Assembly (NCBI GenBank): GCA_003154255.1
Contig: PMCY01000079.1
Span: 2,482 to 7,659 of the forward strand
Reading direction: 5' to 3'
Source: Candidatus Aminicenantota bacterium
GTDB lineage: Bacteria > Acidobacteriota > Aminicenantia > Aminicenantales > UBA4085
Length of the DNA stretch: 5,178 nucleotides
Shown: positions 1 through 4,283 of the stretch, in pieces
How positions within the stretch are numbered: position 1 is the first letter of the stretch
Layout of the letters: each line of letters opens with the position of its first letter
The notes under the pieces: generated by a model
What the model was told of the DNA's origin: nothing
The model's database searches: none
What the model saw: only the letters and a program-made list of their open reading frames with translations
Translations under genes and position numbers: made by a program

Positions 1-291
1 GAGAAAGTCCGCCCCTTCGGCCCGGGTTGGAAGTCCGTGCGGGCCGAGGCCGGGATCTCCGATGCCGATGCTCCCGGATCCCATGAAAACATCCCTCTGG
101 CCCTGGTGGGCTGGGGTTCGGGCGTAGCCACGATCTGGTCGGCCCTCTTTACCGTGGGCAACGTGCTGTACGGGCGATGGAATTATGCGGCGATACTGTT
201 CGCGTTGTTCCTCATCAGCGGCTTCATACTGATCAGGGTCATCAACCGGCTCTGGGCGAACAACAAAGAGAAAGCCGAAGCCGCCGCCTGA
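1..291 (+). CDS. C-terminal fragment of a membrane transporter, probably sodium:solute symporter (SSS) family
   Basis: The reading frame is open from the first base of the window, so the gene starts to the left and only the last 96 residues are present, ending at TGA 289-291. A hydrophilic stretch (KVRPFGPGWKSVR, then an acidic linker) leads into two hydrophobic segments. These run roughly from residue 44 (NIPLALVGWGSG) to about 67 and from about residue 70 (YAAILFALFLISGFILI) to 86, and are followed by a short basic tail. A polar loop followed by a last pair of helices, together with phrases such as VRPFGPGW and the LFTVGNxLYGRW region, resembles the C-terminus of large SSS-type sodium/solute symporters as I remember them. 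The sodium-binding core is outside the window, so the substrate cannot be judged. A GTG at 37 could be read as a start but the frame continues upstream without a stop. The gene converges on the lipoprotein gene with 5 bases between the stop codons. Confidence 0.62.
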   Translation, partial: EKVRPFGPGWKSVRAEAGISDADAPGSHENIPLALVGWGSGVATIWSALFTVGNVLYGRWNYAAILFALFLISGFILIRVINRLWANNKEKAEAAA

Positions 292-304
292 TTTTTTTAT
301 TTTT
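292..304. terminator. T-rich junction between convergent genes, possible weak terminator for the symporter
   Basis: Directly after the symporter stop codon the plus strand has seven T, one A and six T. A U-tract could help end plus-strand transcription. I find no convincing GC hairpin just before it; only a long-looped CGGCT/AGCCG pairing around 249-279 is possible. Most of the T-run is also the last three codons and stop (Lys-Lys-stop) of the opposing lipoprotein gene. Treat it as a plausible but unproven terminator. Confidence 0.25.
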
Positions 305-890
305 TCATAAGCTCGCGCATCTTGGCTTCGTTCTCCGTGCTCCAGTAGCCGCAGTCCAATTCCATAAAGACCGTGGTGTAGGGCAAGGCCAGGTTCGTCT
401 TGATCATCAGGATCTTGAACGTCTTGGCCACCTGGTCCATCCGACTGATGAGCTCTTCGTGGAGGATGGGCTTGACCTCGTACTTGGCCAGCAAGGTTTC
501 AATCCGCTTCCGGCAGGCGTCCATGCCCGGGGCCAGGGCCTCGGGGACGTAGGCCAGCTCTCGGTCCAGGTAGATCTTGGGCCGGACGTGGCCGCTTTCG
601 GAAACGGCCTTGAGGACCCGCTCGAGGACGGCGAAATGATCCTCGTTGGCCACGACCACTTCCATGCCCGGGCTGATCTGGAGCGGAAAAGCCGAGTCGG
701 CCACGACGATCCAGTTGCGGTGGCCGAGGGCCGGGAGCTCGTCATAGAAAACATCCTCCCAGGACGATGCGGCGACTTGATTCTCGGCGGATTCGGACTC
801 CGGCGCGGCGGCGGCCGGCTTCTGCGTCCGGCAGGACGCGGCGAAAACCAGGGTCAGGGCGGAAAGAAGAAGGGGCAGGGTCAGGCGCAT
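297..890 (-). CDS. Lipoprotein with an RbsD/FucU-like (sugar mutarotase/pyranase) domain
   Basis: The protein has 197 residues from the ATG at 888-890. I chose that start because AAGGAG lies 7 bases upstream (898-903) and because the N-terminus then becomes a clean signal peptide: MRLTLPLLLSALTLVFAASC, with a lipobox-like AAS-C at Cys20. An upstream in-frame ATG (950) would put 20 extra residues before the signal and overlap the promoter. Residues 21-45 are an Ala/Glu/Ser linker. The mature domain carries LGHRNWIVVADSAFP (55-69), matching the RbsD/FucU pattern LGHxDxIVxxDAxxP with its catalytic His (His57) and Asp (Asp65). Near the C-terminus, KTNLALPYTTVF (164-175) resembles the RTGE-xxPYAN-type strand that completes the RbsD active site. 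RbsD and FucU interconvert ribose or fucose anomers as cytoplasmic ring-shaped oligomers; a lipid-anchored form would act in the periplasm or at the membrane. Substrate unknown. The usual Asn after PYx appears to be Thr here, so activity is not assured. It is transcribed from the promoter at 922-950. Confidence 0.72.
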   Translation of the reverse strand: MRLTLPLLLSALTLVFAASCRTQKPAAAAPESESAENQVAASSWEDVFYDELPALGHRNWIVVADSAFPLQISPGMEVVVANEDHFAVLERVLKAVSESGHVRPKIYLDRELAYVPEALAPGMDACRKRIETLLAKYEVKPILHEELISRMDQVAKTFKILMIKTNLALPYTTVFMELDCGYWSTENEAKMRELMKK

Positions 891-897
891 GCGGGCA

Positions 898-903
898 CTC
901 CTT
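898..903 (-). promoter_or_regulatory. Shine-Dalgarno site that fixes the lipoprotein start
   Basis: On the minus strand AAGGAG is followed by seven bases and then the ATG at 890-888. This selects the internal Met over the longer frame starting at 950 and places the signal peptide at the very N-terminus. Confidence 0.75.
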
Positions 904-921
904 GGGGTCGGGATCGAGCGA

Positions 922-950
922 TTTATAGCCCCGGCCGCGGGGGAAGTCAA
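922..950 (-). promoter_or_regulatory. Sigma70-type promoter of the RbsD/FucU-like lipoprotein gene
   Basis: Reading the minus strand, the -35 box is TTGACT (950-945), the spacer is exactly 17 bases, and the -10 box is TATAAA (927-922). That is 5/6 to the consensus at each box. Transcription should begin near 915, giving a leader of about 25 bases that contains the AAGGAG site. The spacer holds a small GC inverted repeat, CCCCG-GCCG-CGGGG at 929-942, which could be an operator or simply GC-rich spacer. Confidence 0.8.
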
Positions 951-954
951 ATCA

Positions 955-963
955 TGCTAAAAT
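955..963 (+). promoter_or_regulatory. Extended -10 promoter element for the NIF3-like gene
   Basis: TGcTAAAAT (TG at 955-956, TAAAAT at 958-963) is an extended -10 motif facing the NIF3-like gene. No TTGACA-like -35 box is visible at the correct distance, where the sequence is CCGCGG. Initiation near 970 would leave a leader of about 12 bases that begins at the Shine-Dalgarno sequence. It lies only a few bases from the -35 box of the divergent lipoprotein promoter, so the two polymerase sites overlap and may compete. Confidence 0.5.
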
Positions 964-981
964 GGGGCCGGGGAGAACGAC

Positions 982-1938
982 ATGAAACTGGAACGATTCT
1001 ACAAAAAGGCCGTCGAGATCGGGATCGCCAACGATCTGCGGGGTCCGGAGGAGATCAAGCGCATCCTGGAGGATGAGGCCGAAAAGGCCAAAGACCTCAA
1101 GGATGAGGACCGCAAATTCCAGGACAAGGACCGCCTCTTCAATCCTTTCGCCGACACCCGCGTTCTCACCGGCGACCTGGGGACCGATGTCCATAAAGTC
1201 ATGGTCGGCATCGACATCGACACCGCCGAGCTGCTTCTGGCCCGGACTCTGAACGAAGCCGCGGGACCGAAAATTGATTTGGTCGTCGGCCACCATCCCA
1301 TGGGCTCGGCCCAGGTCCAGCTCTTCGATGTCATGAAGCTCCAGGCCAAGCTCCTGGCTCTCTATGGCGTGAGCATCAGCGTCGCCGAACAGCTCATGGA
1401 GCGGCGCATCGGCGAGATCGAGCGCCGCCTCCTGCCCATCAACGCCACGCGCGAGGTCGACGCGGCCCGCATCCTCGGCCTGCCTCTCATGTGCATTCAT
1501 ACCGCGGCCGATAATTGCGTGACGAATTATCTGGTCCGGCTCTTCGAACGGGAAAAGCCGGCCCGCCTCAAGGACCTCCTCAAGCTCCTACGGGCCATCC
1601 CCGAATACGAGAAAGCTTCCGTCCTGCAGATGCCGCCCAAGATCTTTGCCGGGGCGGAAAATGCCTCGTGCGGCAAGATCATCGTCGAGATGACCGGCGG
1701 GACGGAGGGAGCCAAGGACATCTACGACAAGCTGGCCGGAAGCGGCGTCAGCACCATCGTCGGCATGCACATGTCCGAGGAGCATCTGGCCAACGCCAAG
1801 AAGGCCAGCCTCAACGTCGTCATCGCCGGCCATATCTCCAGCGACGTGCTGGGGCTCAATCTGCTCTTCGACGAATTGGAGAAGGAAGAGCGATTCGAAT
1901 TCGTCGGCCTGAGCGGCTTCGAGCGCATCCGGCGCTGA
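982..1938 (+). CDS. NIF3/DUF34-family metal-binding protein (GTP cyclohydrolase I type 2-like)
   Basis: The protein has 318 residues. The ATG is preceded by GGGGAG (970-975) at a spacing of 6 bases. NIF3-family hallmarks appear in order. A strand with VMVGIDIDTAELLLA (73-87) leads into VVGHHPMG (101-108), with the two metal-binding His at 104-105. Next comes CIHTAADNCVTNYL (171-184), with His173 and Asp177 corresponding to the family's H-T-x-x-D metal motif. Near the end, VIAGHISSDVLGLNLL (280-295) supplies His284 and Asp288, where many relatives have H-x3-E. These residues build a dinuclear metal site in known NIF3/YbgI structures. The distance between the second and third motifs is about 110 residues, so the PII-like insertion of longer relatives is absent. 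The extra length lies in a highly charged N-terminal segment (about residues 22-55, EEIKRILEDEAEKAKDLKD and following) that may be a coiled coil. The family's reaction is unsettled: GTP cyclohydrolase and metal-chaperone roles have both been proposed. It is monocistronic by appearance, with a weak terminator candidate just downstream. Confidence 0.85.
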   Translation: MKLERFYKKAVEIGIANDLRGPEEIKRILEDEAEKAKDLKDEDRKFQDKDRLFNPFADTRVLTGDLGTDVHKVMVGIDIDTAELLLARTLNEAAGPKIDLVVGHHPMGSAQVQLFDVMKLQAKLLALYGVSISVAEQLMERRIGEIERRLLPINATREVDAARILGLPLMCIHTAADNCVTNYLVRLFEREKPARLKDLLKLLRAIPEYEKASVLQMPPKIFAGAENASCGKIIVEMTGGTEGAKDIYDKLAGSGVSTIVGMHMSEEHLANAKKASLNVVIAGHISSDVLGLNLLFDELEKEERFEFVGLSGFERIRR

Positions 1939-1948
1939 TTGCTTCGCT

Positions 1949-1977
1949 CAGCAGGCCGGTCGGCAGGCGCTGTTTTT
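1949..1977 (+). terminator. Weak candidate Rho-independent terminator after the NIF3-like gene
   Basis: CAGC (1949-1952) can pair with GCTG (1969-1972) around an inner GCC/GGC stem with a GGTC loop, and five T follow at 1973-1977. The stem has an unpaired internal loop and is not strong. A second pairing, GCTGA/TCAGC around 1934-1952, overlaps it. The position, 10 bases after the stop codon, is right. It borders the 3' end of the URO-D remnant on the other strand. Confidence 0.35.
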
Positions 1978-1978
1978 C

Positions 1979-2081
1979 TCAGGTGGCTTGGGTGTCCTGC
2001 CAGAACCACTCGGACGTCCCCATCCTCTCCGGGGCAGCGCTTGTCCTTGAAAATCGCCGTCAGGACCTCGCGGCTGGTCAT
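1979..2081 (-). pseudogene. Remnant of the N-terminus of a uroporphyrinogen-decarboxylase (URO-D)-family protein
   Basis: From an ATG at 2079-2081 the minus strand reads MTSREVLTAIFKDKR. After four bases (TGCC at 2036-2033) that break the frame, it continues as PERMGTSEWFWQDTQAT and stops at TGA 1981-1979. Joined across the frameshift, this matches the usual opening of URO-D-superfamily proteins: MTxREvvLaAlxxxkPDRvP, then an acidic/aromatic E-x-F-W segment. Only about 32 residues of an expected 330 or more remain, because the NIF3-like gene begins, from the other side, 41 bases further on. A frameshift plus loss of the remainder indicates a dead fragment. A TATGCT box (2093-2088 on the minus strand) sits just before the ATG and could be a relic promoter. 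In the unshifted frame the ORF runs on into antisense of the NIF3-like gene with no family resemblance. Short length limits certainty. Confidence 0.6.
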
Positions 2082-2128
2082 GCGGTCAGCATAGCAGAAG
2101 AACGGGTGAGACGACGATCCCCAGGTTG

Positions 2129-2158
2129 TTGACATCTTCTCGAGCGGAGTGTTACCTT
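2129..2158 (+). promoter_or_regulatory. Probable promoter of the DUF1801 gene
   Basis: A perfect -35 hexamer TTGACA lies at 2129-2134. The best -10 candidate is TACCTT (2153-2158) at an 18-base spacing, with a TG one base ahead (2150-2151) as in extended -10 sites; TTACCT one base earlier gives a 17-base spacing. Initiation near 2165 would give a leader of about 19 bases containing GGAGG. The TATAGA at 2166-2171 looks like a -10 box but is too far from TTGACA and too close to the start codon. Confidence 0.5.
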
Positions 2159-2183
2159 CCGGAATTATAGACCGGAGGACGAA

Positions 2184-2579
2184 ATGCAAGACAAGAAGAG
2201 CGCTCCGACCACCATCGATCAATACGTTGAGGGATTTCCCCCGGAGATCCAAGTCATCCTGTCGAAGCTGAGGGCGGCCGTCAAAAAGGCGGCGCCTCAA
2301 GCCACGGAAAAAATCAGCTATCAGATGCCGGCGTTCCATTTCAACGGAAACCTGGTCTATTTCGCGGCCTTCAAGAACCACATCGGTTTCTTTCCAACGT
2401 CCAGCGGCGTCGCCGCATTTCAGAAGGAGTTGGCGAAATATGCAACCTCCAAGGGTACCGTCCATTTTCCTTTGGACAAACCCCTGCCGCTGGATTTGAT
2501 CAAGCGGATCGTCAAGTTTCGCGTAAAGGAGAATTCGCAAAAGAAAGAAAACAACACGAAGAAGAAAGATAAAAGCTGA
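2184..2579 (+). CDS. DUF1801 (YdhG-like) small protein
   Basis: The protein has 131 residues. GGAGG (2174-2178) lies 5 bases before the ATG. The whole length fits the DUF1801/YdhG-like fold. An N-terminal helix pair contains TIDQYVEGFPPEIQ (10-23) and KLRAAVKKAAPQATEKISYQ (28-47). The typical MPAF turn follows (48-51), then the strands GNLVYFAAFKNHIGFFPT (55-72), then KGTVHFPLDKPLPLDLIKRI (90-109), the family's conserved C-terminal strand-helix. A Lys-rich tail of about 14 residues (KKENNTKKKDKS and preceding) follows. The fold is frataxin-like, and Bacillus YdhG-type relatives have been suggested to handle intracellular iron, but no function is firmly established for most members. No signal peptide or membrane segment is present. 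Codons are more A-rich than in tilS or larA, consistent with a mobile accessory gene of the sort that spreads widely between bacteria. It appears to be transcribed alone; no hairpin terminator is visible behind it. Confidence 0.85.
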   Translation: MQDKKSAPTTIDQYVEGFPPEIQVILSKLRAAVKKAAPQATEKISYQMPAFHFNGNLVYFAAFKNHIGFFPTSSGVAAFQKELAKYATSKGTVHFPLDKPLPLDLIKRIVKFRVKENSQKKENNTKKKDKS

Positions 2580-2643
2580 CGATCTGACCGGCCGGACGCC
2601 TTCAACTCGCCCCCGAACCAGCCGCCCACCAGGGGACGCTAAA

Positions 2644-2672
2644 TTGACTTCACCCCCTGATTCTTCTAAAAT
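2644..2672 (+). promoter_or_regulatory. Promoter of the tRNA-Met gene
   Basis: TTGACT (2644-2649), a 17-base spacer and TAAAAT (2667-2672) give 5/6 matches at both boxes. Initiation near 2679 would leave a 5' leader of about five bases before the mature tRNA, to be trimmed by RNase P. This is one of the two best promoters in the window, as expected for a stable RNA. Confidence 0.82.
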
Positions 2673-2683
2673 CTCCACGCTTT

Positions 2684-2757
2684 GGCGGCGTAGCTCAGTT
2701 GGTCAGAGCATACGGCTCATATCCGTAGAGTCCGGGGTTCAAATCCCTGCGCCGCCA
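2684..2757 (+). tRNA. tRNA-Met (CAU), elongator type, CCA not encoded
   Basis: A complete cloverleaf of 74 bases up to the discriminator. The acceptor stem GGCGGCG pairs with CGCCGCC (2684-2690 with 2750-2756), and the discriminator is A2757. The D arm is GCTC/GAGC (2693-2696, 2706-2709) with GG in its loop. The anticodon arm is TACGG/CCGTA around loop CTCATAT (2716-2722), with anticodon CAT at 2718-2720. The variable loop is GAGTC. The T arm is CGGGG/CCCTG with loop TTCAAAT (2738-2744) and one G-T wobble. It is not an initiator: position 1-72 is a G-C pair and the anticodon stem lacks three consecutive G-C pairs at its base. tRNA-Ile2, also CAU, normally has C4-G69 and C5-G68 for TilS recognition, whereas this one has G4-C69 and G5-C68 as in Bacillus elongator Met. 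CCA must be added after transcription. Six T follow immediately (2758-2763) and may aid termination. Confidence 0.93.
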
Positions 2758-2795
2758 TTTTTTCCCTTCCCCGCGATTTCCTCCTTTGCCTTCTA

Positions 2796-2804
2796 TGCTA
2801 GAAT
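2796..2804 (+). promoter_or_regulatory. Extended -10 element of tilS, placed for a leaderless transcript
   Basis: TGcTAGAAT (TG at 2796-2797, TAGAAT at 2799-2804) ends only 9 bases before the tilS ATG. A transcript starting about 7 bases after the -10 box would begin at or within about three bases of the start codon. No Shine-Dalgarno sequence lies between the box and the ATG. A poor -35 (TTTCCT, 2777-2782) is at a 16-base distance. The TGcTAxAAT core matches the element before the NIF3-like gene. Confidence 0.5.
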
Positions 2805-2813
2805 GATTGCTCC

Positions 2814-4283
2814 ATGGCCCCATCGAGTCGGCTCCACCCGGCCTTCCGACGGATGCGGAAGTCCGTCCTTGCCCAGGGGCTTCTCCGCCCGGGCGATTCC
2901 GTCCTGGTGGCCTGTTCCGGCGGGCCGGATTCCGTCGCCCTCCTGCATCTTCTGCTCGAGTTGAGCCGGGACATACCATTTTCCATCTCCGTCGCCCATT
3001 TCAACCATCGACTCCGCCCCCAGGCGGCGGCCGACGAGCGATTCGTCCAGGACATGTCCCTGGCCATGGATCTGCCCTATTATGCCGGCCGCGCCGATGT
3101 CCGGGCCGCCGCAAAAAAAATGGGCCTCGGCATTGAAGAAGCGGGGCGGCGCCTACGTTACGAATTCCTGGAGCGGGCCGCGGCCGAGGCCGGGGCTTCG
3201 AAAATCGCCAGCGGCCATCACCGGGACGACCAGGCCGAGACCGTGCTCATGCGGCTGCTGCGGGGGACCGGATTGACCGGGCTGGCCGGGATTCCCGCCA
3301 TCCGCGGGGTCATCATCCGTCCTCTTCTCGAGCTGGGGCGCGACGAGATCCTGGACTATTTACGGGACCGGAAATTGCCTTGGCGGACGGACAATTCCAA
3401 CAGAGACCAGAAGTTTCTGCGCAATAAAATCCGGCACAAGCTCGTCCCCTATCTGGAGAAATATTTCGCTCCGGCGGTCATCCGCTCCCTGGCCCGCCTG
3501 GCCGCCGTCAGCCGGGACGAGGACGAATTCCTGGAACGGGCCGTCCGGACCGCCGCCCGGCGGGCTATCACACGGAAAGCCGGAGAAACGTTTTTAGATG
3601 CGAACGCCCTTAGGAAATTACATCCGGCCATCGCCCGCCGCGCGGTCAGGATTTTTCTTCTTTCGTTGAAGGGCGACCTGCGCGACGTCTCGTTTGACGA
3701 CGTGGACGCCGTCCGGGCCATGGAAGACGGCGCGGAATTGCCGCTATCCAAAACGCTTAATCTGCGGAGGCGGAGGGGCCGCATCGGACGGCGGAAGGCC
3801 CCCACTCCGGCCCCGCGGGCTTTTGCCCTGCTCTGGGACGGCCGGGGAGAGCTGCCCGTTCCGGTGGCCGGCTTGAAATATCGGGGACGGTTCGCCGGAG
3901 CGTCCGCCGCCCGGGAATTTATCGAAGCGGTCTCGTCTGCGAAAAGCCGCCGGGCTCTGCGGCTTCTGGACGACGCCGCCGGCTGTGTTCTGGATGCGGC
4001 CGGGCTCGATTTCCCGCTTCTCGTACGGAACCGGCGGCCGGGCGACCGCTACCGCCCCTTTGGCGCGCCGGGCGGGAAAAAGCTCAAGGAAGTCCTGCGG
4101 GCCAAAGGCGTCCCCGAGGCTGAACGCGGCGTCCGCCCGGTTTTCATTTCCGGGACCGAGATCGTCTGGGTTCAGGGACTCCCGGCCTCGGAGAATCATA
4201 AGGTCACGGCCCGCACGAAAAAAATATTGCGGATAGCCGCCGTCCCCGCCGGGACGGATTCCGAAGAGAGGAAGCGATCATGA
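2814..4283 (+). CDS. tilS: tRNA(Ile)-lysidine synthetase
   Basis: The protein has 489 residues. It ligates lysine to C34 of tRNA-Ile2(CAU) using ATP, switching the tRNA from Met to Ile charging and AUG to AUA decoding; it is normally essential and cytoplasmic. The N-type ATP pyrophosphatase domain starts with the PP-loop SGGPDS (35-40). The family signature HFNHRLR follows (62-68), then GHHRDDQAETVLMRLLRGTG (134-153), then the RPLL segment. The stretch DNSNRDQKFLRNKIRHKLVP (around 204-223) is typical of TilS. The C-terminal tRNA-binding domain is present, with RNRRPGDRYRPFG (405-417), KKLKEVLRAKGVP and the final EIVWVQGLPASENHKVT segment. Length is close to the two-domain forms (about 430-475), so the gene looks intact. 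ATG 2814 is the first start after an in-frame stop (TAG 2799-2801). It has no Shine-Dalgarno sequence, and a -10 box sits 9 bases upstream, so translation is probably leaderless. Its stop overlaps the next start as ATGA, implying co-translation with larA. Confidence 0.96.
   Translation: MAPSSRLHPAFRRMRKSVLAQGLLRPGDSVLVACSGGPDSVALLHLLLELSRDIPFSISVAHFNHRLRPQAAADERFVQDMSLAMDLPYYAGRADVRAAAKKMGLGIEEAGRRLRYEFLERAAAEAGASKIASGHHRDDQAETVLMRLLRGTGLTGLAGIPAIRGVIIRPLLELGRDEILDYLRDRKLPWRTDNSNRDQKFLRNKIRHKLVPYLEKYFAPAVIRSLARLAAVSRDEDEFLERAVRTAARRAITRKAGETFLDANALRKLHPAIARRAVRIFLLSLKGDLRDVSFDDVDAVRAMEDGAELPLSKTLNLRRRRGRIGRRKAPTPAPRAFALLWDGRGELPVPVAGLKYRGRFAGASAAREFIEAVSSAKSRRALRLLDDAAGCVLDAAGLDFPLLVRNRRPGDRYRPFGAPGGKKLKEVLRAKGVPEAERGVRPVFISGTEIVWVQGLPASENHKVTARTKKILRIAAVPAGTDSEERKRS

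Noticed and set aside
177..1076. A 299-codon plus-strand open frame across the lipoprotein gene
   Set aside because: It is antisense to the RbsD/FucU-like gene, has no family resemblance and spans the well-supported divergent promoters. It is a by-product of high GC content.
1722..2678. A 318-codon minus-strand open frame
   Set aside because: It is antisense to the NIF3-like and DUF1801 genes. Only its short part around 2081-2037 resembles a known family, which I assign to the URO-D remnant.
2684..2757. Initiator tRNA-fMet or tRNA-Ile2(CAU) as alternatives for the tRNA
   Set aside because: Initiators have an unpaired 1-72 position and three G-C pairs at the base of the anticodon stem, which are missing here. 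Ile2 normally has C4-G69/C5-G68, and here both pairs are G-C in the opposite orientation, as in elongator Met.
3113..3120. A run of eight A in tilS as a possible programmed frameshift or slippage site
   Set aside because: The tilS frame continues unbroken with all conserved motifs after the run, and no alternative product is supported. Sequencing error or minor slippage cannot be judged from sequence alone.
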